Shown one piece after another: positions 1 through 7,723 of a stretch of DNA of 64,000 nucleotides. The DNA is from Pseudomonas syringae (lineage in GTDB: Bacteria; Pseudomonadota; Gammaproteobacteria; Pseudomonadales; Pseudomonadaceae): NCBI RefSeq assembly GCF_001698815.1, contig NZ_LGSI01000032.1, forward strand, positions 94,115 to 158,114, read 5' to 3'. The notes beneath the pieces were generated by a model. It had not been told where the DNA came from and did not search any database. It saw only the letters and a program-made list of their open reading frames with translations. Both the position numbers and the translations under genes were made by a program. The number at the start of each line of letters is the position of its first letter. The first letter of the stretch is position 1.

Positions 1-53
1 AAGTCCCCCAACGCATTGCCACGCTCCTGTGGGTCAAGGACTGTGACAGTTCA

Positions 54-152
54 CCCGTTGGAGCGTGGCTTGCCCGCGAAGACGATATTCCTGACGCAAG
101 ATATGCATTGGATCTAACGGCCTCATTCGCGGGCAAGCCTCGCTCCAACGGG
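54..152. repeat. REP-type inverted pair, GTTGGAGCG family
   Basis: Two inverted arms (GTTGGAGCGTGGCTTGCCCG on the left, its near complement ending CTCGCTCCAAC on the right) enclose about 50 bases. The same arms recur at 31201, 43055 and 54543. It lies just downstream of the stop of the minus-strand aldehyde dehydrogenase. This is the usual layout of a REP doublet (REPIN) in fluorescent pseudomonads. Confidence 0.85.
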
Positions 153-164
153 CCTGTTACATTT

Positions 165-1658
165 TTACAACTTAATCCACGTCGCCTTCAGCTCGGTGTA
201 TTTGTCGAACGCATGCAGCGACTTGTCGCGGCCGTTGCCCGATTGCTTGAAGCCACCGAATGGCGCGGTCATGTCGCCGCCGTCGTACTGATTGACCCAC
301 ACGCTGCCGGCACGCAACGCTTTGGCGGTCAGGTGCGCCTTGGACAGATTGGCCGTCCACACCGCAGCAGCGAGGCCGTACGGCGTGTCGTTGGCGATCT
401 GGATGGCTTCTTCGGCGGTATCAAACGTCAATACCGAAAGAACCGGGCCGAAAATCTCTTCCTGGGCGATTTTCATGGCATTGGTCACGCCGTCGAAAAT
501 CGTCGGCTCAACGTAGGTGCCACCGGTTTCCTGCAGGATGCGCTTGCCGCCCGCGACCAGTTTGGCGCCGTCGCTGTGACCGGACTCGATGTACGAGAGC
601 ACGGTGTTCATCTGCTGGGTATCGACCAGCGCGCCGACCGTAGTGGCCGGATCCAGCGGATTGCCCGGCTTCCAGGCTTTCAGCGCTTCGATGACCAGCG
701 GCAGGAAGGTGTCCTTGATGGAACGCTCAACCAGCAGGCGCGAACCGGCGGTGCAGACTTCGCCCTGGTTGAAGGCGATGGCGCTGGCAGCGGACTCGGC
801 GGCAGCCTGCAGGTCCGGCGCATCGGCAAACACGATGTTCGGGCTTTTGCCGCCGGCTTCGAGCCAGACGCGCTTCATGTTCGATTCGCCCGAATACACC
901 AGCAATTGCTTGGCGATTTTGGTCGAGCCGGTGAACACCACGGTGTCGACGTCCATATGCAAGGCCAGCGCCTTGCCCACGGTGTGGCCATAACCTGGCA
1001 CCACGTTAAGCACGCCCGCCGGAATGCCCGCTTCGATTGCCAGTTGGGCAACACGAATGGCGGTCAGTGGCGATTTTTCCGACGGTTTGAGCACCACCGA
1101 GTTACCCGTGGACAGCGCCGGGCCGAGTTTCCAGCAGGCCATCAGCAGCGGGAAGTTCCACGGCACGATAGCCGCGACCACACCAATCGGCTCACGTGTC
1201 ACCAGCCCAAGCTGGTCGTGCGGGGTGGCGGCAACTTCGTCATACAGCTTGTCGATAGCCTCGCCGCTCCAGCTCAAGGCTTGGGCAGCGCCGGGAATAT
1301 CAATGCCGAACGAATCGCTGATCGGCTTGCCCATGTCCAGGGTTTCAAGCAGTGCGAGCTCTTCGACATTTTTGTTGAGCAGCGCGGCAAAGCGGATCAT
1401 CGCAGCCTTGCGCTTGACCGGCGCCAGACGCGACCAGACCCCGGAATTGAATGTGTTGCGGGCGCTTTCAACAGCGCGCTGGGCATCGGCAATGTCGCAG
1501 CTGGCGACCTTGGCCAACAGTCGGCCATCAACCGGGCTAAGGCATTCGAATGTATCGCCGGATGCGGCGTTGGTGTATTCGCCATTGATGAAGGCGCGGC
1601 CTTCGATCTTCAGATCCTGGGCGCGTTTTTCCCAGTCAGCATGGGTCAGGGTTGTCAT
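165..1658 (-). CDS. kauB: NAD(P)-dependent aldehyde dehydrogenase, probable guanidinobutyraldehyde / gamma-glutamyl-aminobutyraldehyde dehydrogenase
   Basis: A 497-residue protein of full ALDH superfamily length. It should oxidise an amino- or guanidino-aldehyde to the acid with NAD(P). Visible landmarks are the cofactor-binding stretch with PWNFPLLMACWK, the general base Glu in LEAGGKSPN near residue 266, and the catalytic Cys in FNQGEVCTAGSR near residue 300. The C-terminal PFGGFKQSGNGRDKS motif is typical of the PuuC/KauB branch that acts on arginine and polyamine breakdown products. The start is ATG behind GGAGGAC. A cupin gene diverges from it across 259 bases. The family is certain. The exact substrate is inferred from similarity to the Pseudomonas KauB type and could be another amino-aldehyde. 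Confidence 0.85.
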   Translation of the reverse strand: MTTLTHADWEKRAQDLKIEGRAFINGEYTNAASGDTFECLSPVDGRLLAKVASCDIADAQRAVESARNTFNSGVWSRLAPVKRKAAMIRFAALLNKNVEELALLETLDMGKPISDSFGIDIPGAAQALSWSGEAIDKLYDEVAATPHDQLGLVTREPIGVVAAIVPWNFPLLMACWKLGPALSTGNSVVLKPSEKSPLTAIRVAQLAIEAGIPAGVLNVVPGYGHTVGKALALHMDVDTVVFTGSTKIAKQLLVYSGESNMKRVWLEAGGKSPNIVFADAPDLQAAAESAASAIAFNQGEVCTAGSRLLVERSIKDTFLPLVIEALKAWKPGNPLDPATTVGALVDTQQMNTVLSYIESGHSDGAKLVAGGKRILQETGGTYVEPTIFDGVTNAMKIAQEEIFGPVLSVLTFDTAEEAIQIANDTPYGLAAAVWTANLSKAHLTAKALRAGSVWVNQYDGGDMTAPFGGFKQSGNGRDKSLHAFDKYTELKATWIKL

Positions 1659-1917
1659 ACGAATGTCCTCCGCTTGATAGGTTGAAGCATGCTCGAATCG
1701 GCAAACACGGCCAGAAACGCACGCTTTGAGAATACGATGAGATCAAATAACGGCATTCGCCACCCTAAACCAGTGACTGGGCGATTTCCAATATATTTGA
1801 CAGAAACGACCTGAGCGGCCCGGCGATGTTCGTTTTATTCAACATGGCTGATGCAGCCGGGCACTATTGCCCTAGCGCTTCGTCAAACCAGCACTGCCTC
1901 TACCGCGAGAATGAAAA

Positions 1918-2280
1918 ATGACCATCGACAGCATCGTGGATTTCAGCGAAGCCGGCACCCCTGCCGAACACTACCGCCCTGCGCCAGAGAAGATCTTCAA
2001 AGGTGATCCTGATCAGACGCTCTACAACCACTACAACAGCCCGTGTGGACAAATGAGTGCGGGTGTCTGGGAAGGTCAGGTCGGGCAGTGGCTGGTCAAT
2101 TACACCGAGCATGAGTACTGCGAAATCGTCCAGGGCGTGTCGGTGCTGCGGGACGAAGCGGGCAGTTCGAAAACCCTGCGCGTCGGTGATCGCTTTGTGA
2201 TCCCGGCGGGCTTCAAAGGCACGTGGGAAGTGCTGGAGCCGTGCCGCAAGATCTACGTGGTGTTCGAGCAAAAAATATAG
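1918..2280 (+). CDS. Cupin-domain protein (DUF861/EutQ-like)
   Basis: A 120-residue single-domain cupin. The protein has the short beta-barrel pattern of the DUF861 group: GVWEG near residue 50, then NYTEHEYCEIVQG, then GDRFVIPAGFKGTWEV, which form the two cupin motifs. Its role is unknown; such proteins often sit beside amine or amino-acid catabolic genes. It diverges from the aldehyde dehydrogenase, which fits an accessory role in the same amine pathway, but this is inference from position only. Confidence 0.8.
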   Translation: MTIDSIVDFSEAGTPAEHYRPAPEKIFKGDPDQTLYNHYNSPCGQMSAGVWEGQVGQWLVNYTEHEYCEIVQGVSVLRDEAGSSKTLRVGDRFVIPAGFKGTWEVLEPCRKIYVVFEQKI

Positions 2281-2363
2281 GTGTGTACCGCGCGGCGTCG
2301 TTTGTCGGGGTTGAGAATAGTGTTTCCACTCAAGGAAATCCCCAGCATACAAGGAAGATCTGC

Positions 2364-2597
2364 GTGACCAACGAAGCCGCTTACGAGCGAATCAAACACA
2401 TGATCGGCAACCCGTACAACCCTTGCGTCAAAGCCTATATCAGTTGCCTGACCGGCAGGACCAGCGTTGTCGGTCCGGACAGTGTGATGTTTATTCCTGC
2501 CTACGATTATTCATCCGAGAGTTTTGAATACGATCCCCAGCGCATTTCCATCGATACCGATGAGCAGGGCATGATCGTCGACTTTCTCATTGGCTGA
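2364..2597 (+). CDS. Small hypothetical protein
   Basis: A 77-residue reading frame. The frame is open from 2223, but GTG at 2364 sits eight bases after AAGGA and is the best start, because the upstream part overlaps the cupin gene in another frame. The product (VTNEAAYERIKHMIG...) is slightly acidic and has two Cys (PCVKAYISC). It has no signal peptide or membrane segment. No family was recognised. A strong hairpin terminator follows directly, which supports it as a transcribed unit. Confidence 0.55.
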   Translation: MTNEAAYERIKHMIGNPYNPCVKAYISCLTGRTSVVGPDSVMFIPAYDYSSESFEYDPQRISIDTDEQGMIVDFLIG

Positions 2598-2615
2598 AGT
2601 TTTAGCATCGCCCAC

Positions 2616-2651
2616 AAAAAAGGCCCGCATCGTGAGATGTGGGCCTTTTTT
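2616..2651. terminator. Bidirectional rho-independent terminator
   Basis: GGCCCGCAT / ATGTGGGCC stem flanked by A6 on one side and T6 on the other. It lies between the convergent small hypothetical gene and rpmG, so it can serve both strands. Confidence 0.85.
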
Positions 2652-2667
2652 GTAGAAGAAAAATCAA

Positions 2668-2823
2668 TTACTTGATTTTGGCTTCTTTGTAGATCACGTG
2701 CTTGCGAACCCGCGGATCGAATTTTTTGATTTCGATTTTGTCCGGAGTGGTGCGCTTGTTCTTATCGGTGGTGTAGAAATGGCCTGTACCAGCGCTCGAC
2801 ACCAAACGGATCAATTCACGCAT
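2668..2823 (-). CDS. rpmG: 50S ribosomal protein L33
   Basis: A 51-residue basic protein, read directly from the minus strand ([17 protein letters not shown]... to KEAKIK). The length and sequence are those of bacterial L33, a component of the large ribosomal subunit near the E site. The protein has no Cys, so it is the zinc-free form. It follows rpmB by 11 bases, the usual rpmB-rpmG operon. Confidence 0.97.
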   Translation of the reverse strand: MRELIRLVSSAGTGHFYTTDKNKRTTPDKIEIKKFDPRVRKHVIYKEAKIK

Positions 2824-2834
2824 GACTTTCTCCC

Positions 2835-3068
2835 TTAAATTTTGCCGTCGCGACGGAGTTCAGCAAGCACGACAGTGATGCCACGCTTGTCGATGATACG
2901 CATGCCTTTAGCAGATACGCGCAGACGAACAAAACGTTTCTCTTCTTCAACCCAAAAGCGGTGATGCTGCAGGTTTGGCAGGAAACGACGACGGGTTTTG
3001 TTGTTTGCGTGGGAAATGTTATTCCCAGTCACCGGACCCTTACCGGTAACTTGACATACTCTCGACAT
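2835..3068 (-). CDS. rpmB: 50S ribosomal protein L28
   Basis: A 77-residue basic protein beginning [20 protein letters not shown], the standard start of bacterial L28, which is part of the large ribosomal subunit. It has one Cys only, so it lacks the four-Cys zinc site of some paralogues. It is the first gene of the rpmB-rpmG operon; a plausible sigma-70 promoter lies about 150 bases upstream. Confidence 0.97.
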   Translation of the reverse strand: MSRVCQVTGKGPVTGNNISHANNKTRRRFLPNLQHHRFWVEEEKRFVRLRVSAKGMRIIDKRGITVVLAELRRDGKI

Positions 3069-3432
3069 GCCTCAGCCCTCTAAAACCACATGCCCAACCC
3101 GGCATGGGTTGGCCGCTTAATCTCTCAGTCATTTGGCGCCAGGCGCCGCGTTTCTTTAAGGGTCTTACCGGCTACACCTACAGTGAAGGAACCGGGCCCC
3201 TAGAAAAGAGCGCTGCTTTATACCAGAAAGGCTGGCATGCAACAACAGGCAATGCGCTTTGCCTGTCGATATCGCAGGCCGTTCAGCCCAGCAGTGGCGC
3301 GCCAGCGGGGACGATAGCAAATCTACCGCTCGTCGTGTTACAGCGATTGTTCTGAGCCGATGCATGGTCTAGGGTAAGTCCCTTACCAGACTGCGCCTGC
3401 AGATGGGGCCCTTTTCTGACAGGAATATAGCC
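3069..3432. other. Intergenic region between rpmB and the ABC substrate-binding gene
   Basis: These 364 bases separate divergent genes. The part nearest rpmB is its leader with a candidate promoter (3217-3245). The right end holds the ribosome site AGGA at 3421 for the ABC gene. No further gene or RNA was recognised. Confidence 0.6.
3217..3245 (-). promoter_or_regulatory. Candidate sigma-70 promoter of rpmB-rpmG
   Basis: Read on the minus strand: TTGTTG, a 17-base spacer, then TATAAA. The spacing and the -10 box are good. The leader to rpmB would be about 140 bases. Confidence 0.5.
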
Positions 3433-5022
3433 ATGCGTCTTGCTGCGATACCGTTTTTGCTCGCTCCTTTGTTCGCCCCGCTGCTGGCCGAGGCCGCGAC
3501 GACTTTGAGTGTTTGCACCGAGGCCAGCCCCGAAGGTTTCGACGTCGTGCAATACAACTCCCTGACGACCACCAACGCCTCGGCCGACGTGCTGATGAAC
3601 CGTCTGGTGGATTTCGACGCCAAGAGCGGCAAGCTGGTGCCAAGCCTGGCGCAGAGCTGGACGGTTTCCCCGGACGGCCTGACCTATGACTTCAAGCTGC
3701 GCCCGGGAGTGAAATTCCATCACACCGATTACTTCACCCCGACCCGCGAACTGACCGCTGATGACGTGGTGTTCAGCTTCCAGCGCATGCTCGATCCGCA
3801 GAACCCATGGCACAAAGTCGCCCAAAGCGGCTTCCCCCATGCGCAGTCCATGCAGCTCCCGGCGCTGATCAAGAAAATCGACGCCCCGGACCCGTTGACC
3901 GTGCGGTTTACTCTTGATCATGCCGACTCCACTTTCCTCGCCACGCTGAGCATGGGCTTCGCCTCGATCTATTCGGCTGAATACACCGCGCAGTTGCTCA
4001 AGGCCGGCACGCCGGAAAAACTCAACAGCCAGCCAATCGGCACCGGGCCGTTTGTGTTCAAGCGCTTCCAGAAGGACGCCGTGGTCCGTTATGAGGCCAA
4101 TGCTGATTATTTCGCCGGCAAGCCTGGCGTCGACGCGCTGGTCTACGCGATCACGCCGGACGCCAACGTGCGTTTGCAGCGTATTCGCCAGAATGAATGC
4201 CAGATCACTTTGTCGCCCAAGCCTCTGGATATCCAGGAAGCCGCGAAAGATCCTGCGCTGAAAGTCGAAAAAACCGAGGCGTTCATGACTGCGTTCCTGG
4301 CGATCAACAGCCAGCATCCGCCGTTCGACAAGGCTGAAGTGCGTCAGGCCATCAATTTGGCCTTCGACAAACCGACCTATCTCAAGGCGGTGTTCGAAGG
4401 CACCGCCGAAGCTGCCAACGGGCCGTATCCGCCCAATACCTGGGGCTACGCCAAAGATTTGCCCGGCTACAAGCTGGACATCGCCAAGGCCAAGGAACTG
4501 CTGGCCAAGGCTGGCGTGAAAGACGGCTTCAAGACCACCATCTGGACGCGGCCGTCCGGCAGCCTGCTTAACCCGAACCCAAGCCTCGGCGCGCAATTAC
4601 TCCAGGCCGATCTGGCCAAAGTTGGCATCACTGCCGAGATCAAGGTGATCGAGTGGGGCGAGCTGATTCGTCGCGCCAAAGCGGGCGAGCATGACCTGTT
4701 GTTCATGGGTTGGGCAGGCGATAACGGCGATCCGGATAACTTCCTGACGCCGCAATTTTCCTGCGCCGCCGTCAAGTCAGGCACCAACTTCGCCCGTTAT
4801 TGCGACGCGAAGCTGGACAAGCTGATCAGCGACGGCAAGGCCACCAGCGATCAGGCGGCACGCAGCAAGCTGTATCACCAGGCGCAGGAGCAGATCCAGC
4901 AGCAGGCCTTGTGGTTGCCGTTGGCCCACCCAACCGCCGCCGCGCTGACTCGCAAGGACGTGACGGGATATCAAGTCAGCCCGTTCGGTCGGCAGGACTT
5001 CTTCAAGGTGCAGGTGAAGTAG
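3433..5022 (+). CDS. Periplasmic ABC transporter substrate-binding protein, peptide type (DppA/OppA family 5)
   Basis: A 529-residue secreted solute-binding protein. The start is ATG 3433 behind AGGA, giving a clear signal peptide (MRLAAIPFLLAPLFAPLLAEA). The mature part has the SBP_bac_5 layout: an early NRLVDFDAKSGKLVPSLAQSW, KLRPGVKFH near residue 90, and LNSQPIGTGPFVF near residue 200. It should bind dipeptides or similar solutes in the periplasm and deliver them to an ABC permease. No permease or ATPase gene is next to it, so it is an orphan here and must work with a transporter encoded elsewhere. The same gene follows rpmB in P. aeruginosa (PA5317 region). Confidence 0.88.
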   Translation: MRLAAIPFLLAPLFAPLLAEAATTLSVCTEASPEGFDVVQYNSLTTTNASADVLMNRLVDFDAKSGKLVPSLAQSWTVSPDGLTYDFKLRPGVKFHHTDYFTPTRELTADDVVFSFQRMLDPQNPWHKVAQSGFPHAQSMQLPALIKKIDAPDPLTVRFTLDHADSTFLATLSMGFASIYSAEYTAQLLKAGTPEKLNSQPIGTGPFVFKRFQKDAVVRYEANADYFAGKPGVDALVYAITPDANVRLQRIRQNECQITLSPKPLDIQEAAKDPALKVEKTEAFMTAFLAINSQHPPFDKAEVRQAINLAFDKPTYLKAVFEGTAEAANGPYPPNTWGYAKDLPGYKLDIAKAKELLAKAGVKDGFKTTIWTRPSGSLLNPNPSLGAQLLQADLAKVGITAEIKVIEWGELIRRAKAGEHDLLFMGWAGDNGDPDNFLTPQFSCAAVKSGTNFARYCDAKLDKLISDGKATSDQAARSKLYHQAQEQIQQQALWLPLAHPTAAALTRKDVTGYQVSPFGRQDFFKVQVK

Positions 5023-5041
5023 GTTCGGCCGGGGATGAACC

Positions 5042-5130
5042 TGTAGGAGGGAATTTATTCCCGAAAGCGTCGGCGGCAGAGACTAATCTGTCGCCTGATC
5101 GAGCTTTCGCGGATGAATCCGCTCCTGCGA
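5042..5130. repeat. Imperfect REP-type inverted pair
   Basis: The left arm is TGTAGGAGGGAATTTATTCC and the right arm CGCGGATGAATCCGCTCCTG. The element lies between the convergent ABC gene and radC. The arms have diverged from each other and from the other REP families in the window. Confidence 0.6.
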
Positions 5131-5147
5131 GGGCAGTGAATCGTTCC

Positions 5148-5822
5148 CTACATCAACCCACATTCCACCATCGACAGCGGATCGCCGTCGCCGATGATCA
5201 CGTGGTCGAGCACCTTCACGTCGATCAGCCACAGCGCGTCTTTGAGGCGCTGAGTCAGCTCGATGTCGGCCTGGCTGGCATCGGTGATGCCCGAGGGGTG
5301 GTTGTGGCACAGGATCAGGCTCGCGGCGTTGTGCACCATCGCGCGCTTGACCACCTGCCGAGGATGCACGTGCGCGGTGTTGATCGAGCCGTGGAACAGC
5401 ACTTCAAAGCACAGCACGCGGTGTTTGTTGTCCAGAAACAGGCAGCCGAAGACTTCGTGGGGTTCGTGGCGCAATCGGGCCTTGAGGTAATTTCGCACCT
5501 GGGATGGGCTTTCCAGCGCGGAATCACGCTTCAGGGACTCGGCCATGTGTCGGCGCGACATTTCCATTACGGCCTGTAACTGGGCGAATTTCGCTGATCC
5601 GAGACCCAAATGTGAACTGAATGTTGCCAGGTCCGCATCCAGTAGCCCGCGCAGTCCGTCAAATTGATTCAGCAGATGACGGGCCAGGTCGACAGCGCTT
5701 TTTCCGGTCACTCCGGTGCGCAAAAAGATCGCCAGCAATTCAGCGTCGGAAAGACTCGCCGCACCCAGTTCCAACAGCCGCTCCCGCGGGCGCTCCGCCG
5801 CAGGCCAATCACGAATACTCAT
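5148..5822 (-). CDS. radC: RadC-family JAB/MPN-domain protein
   Basis: A 224-residue protein, normal for RadC. The start is at [17 protein letters not shown]; the frame is open further upstream but that part is not family-like. The N-terminal half holds a helix-hairpin-helix region ([21 protein letters not shown]). The C-terminal JAB domain holds the metal-site pattern: Glu in EVLFHG, HNHPSG near residue 175 and a following Asp. Its molecular role is unsettled despite the name; a direct role in DNA repair was withdrawn in E. coli. It is divergent from coaBC, as in other pseudomonads. Confidence 0.93.
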   Translation of the reverse strand: MSIRDWPAAERPRERLLELGAASLSDAELLAIFLRTGVTGKSAVDLARHLLNQFDGLRGLLDADLATFSSHLGLGSAKFAQLQAVMEMSRRHMAESLKRDSALESPSQVRNYLKARLRHEPHEVFGCLFLDNKHRVLCFEVLFHGSINTAHVHPRQVVKRAMVHNAASLILCHNHPSGITDASQADIELTQRLKDALWLIDVKVLDHVIIGDGDPLSMVECGLM

Positions 5823-5953
5823 AGCACCTCCATGTGTGTGGGCGCCGCTGTTCCAGTGCGGTCGCTGTGCTATCTTAGCCCATCTTTTTTGCGCGGCGAT
5901 TGGCCTGGGGAACGTCATCGCCGTTGCGTATCACTCGACTAAAAGGCAGGCCT

Positions 5954-7162
5954 ATGCAGCGGCTGTATCGGAAACGCATCGTTCTCGGCGTCGGCGGCGG
6001 CATCGCGGCCTACAAGAGCGCAGAGCTGGTCAGGCGTTTGCGCGACCAGGGTGCCGAAGTTCGGGTCGTCATGACCCGTGGCGGGGCTGAGTTCATTACG
6101 CCCCTGACCATGCAGGCTTTGTCCGGGCACCCGGTGCACATGGATCTGCTCGACCCGGCCGCTGAAGCGGCGATGGGGCATATCGAGCTGGCCAAGTGGG
6201 CCGATCTGGTCCTGATCGCCCCGGCGACTGCCGATCTTATTGCCCGGCTGGCCCAAGGCATTGCCAACGACTTGCTGACCACCGTGGTCCTGGCCACCGA
6301 CGCCATCGTGGCGATTGCTCCGGCGATGAATCAGGCGATGTGGCGCGACCCTTCGGTGCAGGCCAACACACGCCAGCTGGAAGAGCGGGATTTTCGCGTC
6401 TTCGGTCCGGCGACCGGCAGCCAGGCCTGTGGCGACGTGGGTTTTGGCCGGATGCTCGAAGCCACCGACCTTGCCCAATGTGCTGCCGATTGTTTCCAGC
6501 GCCTGTCGCTGACCGGCAAACACGTGGTTATTACCGCAGGGCCGACCCAGGAAAACATCGACCCGGTGCGCTACATCACCAACCACAGCTCCGGGAAAAT
6601 GGGTTTTGCCCTGGCCGAAGCCGCTGTTGAGGCTGGCGCCCGCGTCACGCTGATCACCGGGCCGGTCAACTTGCCGACGCCGGATCGCGTCTCGCGAATC
6701 GACGTGGTCAGCGCCCGCGACATGCTGGCCGCCTGCGAAGCCGCGATTCCCTGCGACTTGTTCATCGCTTCTGCAGCGGTAGCGGACTACCGTCCAGAAG
6801 TCGTCGCCCCACACAAACTCAAGAAAGATCCTGCGACCGGTGACGGCTTGCTGCTGCAAATGGTGCGCAACCCGGACATCCTGGCCACTATCGCAGGCCG
6901 TCCGGATCGGCCTTTCAGCGTCGGTTTTGCCGCCGAAACCGAACACCTGCTCGACTACGCTGCCCGCAAGCTCAAGGACAAGAACCTTGATCTGATCGTC
7001 GCCAACGACGTCGCCAATCCAAGCATTGGCTTCAACAGCGAAGAAAACGCTTGCAGCGTGATCGACCGGGCGCTGCACGCAACGCTCTTCGCCCAGACCA
7101 GCAAGGGCAAGATTGCCCGCCAGCTGATCACCTTTATCGCCGAACGAATGAACCAGGTTTAA
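5954..7162 (+). CDS. coaBC: Bifunctional phosphopantothenoylcysteine decarboxylase / phosphopantothenate-cysteine ligase
   Basis: A 402-residue enzyme that performs two steps of coenzyme A synthesis: it joins cysteine to 4-phosphopantothenate (CoaB, C-terminal half) and decarboxylates the product (CoaC, FMN-dependent N-terminal half). The start is ATG 5954 after GGCAGG. Seen in sequence: flavoprotein motif GGGIAAYKSAELVR, active-site His near 76 (GHIELAKWADL), substrate-lid Cys near 159 (ACGDVGFGRM), and the CoaB motif ITNHSSGKMGFALA followed by KLKKD. It is six bases from dut, so coaBC-dut are co-transcribed. Confidence 0.97.
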   Translation: MQRLYRKRIVLGVGGGIAAYKSAELVRRLRDQGAEVRVVMTRGGAEFITPLTMQALSGHPVHMDLLDPAAEAAMGHIELAKWADLVLIAPATADLIARLAQGIANDLLTTVVLATDAIVAIAPAMNQAMWRDPSVQANTRQLEERDFRVFGPATGSQACGDVGFGRMLEATDLAQCAADCFQRLSLTGKHVVITAGPTQENIDPVRYITNHSSGKMGFALAEAAVEAGARVTLITGPVNLPTPDRVSRIDVVSARDMLAACEAAIPCDLFIASAAVADYRPEVVAPHKLKKDPATGDGLLLQMVRNPDILATIAGRPDRPFSVGFAAETEHLLDYAARKLKDKNLDLIVANDVANPSIGFNSEENACSVIDRALHATLFAQTSKGKIARQLITFIAERMNQV

Positions 7163-7168
7163 TCACGA

Positions 7169-7624
7169 ATGCACGCTCTACAAGCCAAGATCCTCGACCC
7201 TCGCATTGGCAACGAATTTCCGCTGCCGGCCTACGCCACCGTCGGTTCCGCCGGCCTTGACCTGCGCGCCATGCTCAAGGAAGACACCACGCTGGAGCCG
7301 GGCCAGACCTTGCTGATCCCGACCGGCCTGTCGATTTACATCGGCGATCCAGGCCTTGCCGCGATGATTCTGCCGCGCTCCGGTCTGGGCCATAAACACG
7401 GCATCGTGCTGGGCAATCTGGTGGGCTTGATCGACTCTGATTACCAGGGCGAATTGATGGTGTCGTGCTGGAATCGCGGCCAGACCGCATTCAAGATCGC
7501 CATCGGCGAACGTATTGCCCAGTTGGTATTGGTGCCAGTGGTGCAGGCGCATTTCGAACTGGTTGAAGAGTTCGACGTCAGCCAGCGCGGTACTGGCGGT
7601 TTCGGCCATTCCGGCAGCCACTGA
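7169..7624 (+). CDS. dut: Deoxyuridine 5'-triphosphate nucleotidohydrolase (dUTPase)
   Basis: A 151-residue trimeric dUTPase, which hydrolyses dUTP to dUMP and pyrophosphate and keeps uracil out of DNA. The five dUTPase motifs are visible: AGLDLRA near 30, [10 protein letters not shown] near 70, [10 protein letters not shown] near 88, [10 protein letters not shown] near 115 and the C-terminal [10 protein letters not shown] that closes over the active site. It directly follows coaBC and precedes algC, the standard Pseudomonas order. Confidence 0.98.
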   Translation: MHALQAKILDPRIGNEFPLPAYATVGSAGLDLRAMLKEDTTLEPGQTLLIPTGLSIYIGDPGLAAMILPRSGLGHKHGIVLGNLVGLIDSDYQGELMVSCWNRGQTAFKIAIGERIAQLVLVPVVQAHFELVEEFDVSQRGTGGFGHSGSH

Positions 7625-7723
7625 TTCTTGACCCGAATGCTGGATGGCGGCACGCGTGATGCGGGCTGCGTTCAAGCGAGCAAGGGATAGGCAGTTCAGG
7701 ATGAATTCGTGGAGAGAGGTCAG

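Noticed and set aside
108..1685. 525-codon frame antisense to the aldehyde dehydrogenase
   Set aside because: Shadow of a motif-complete ALDH gene, and it starts inside a REP element.
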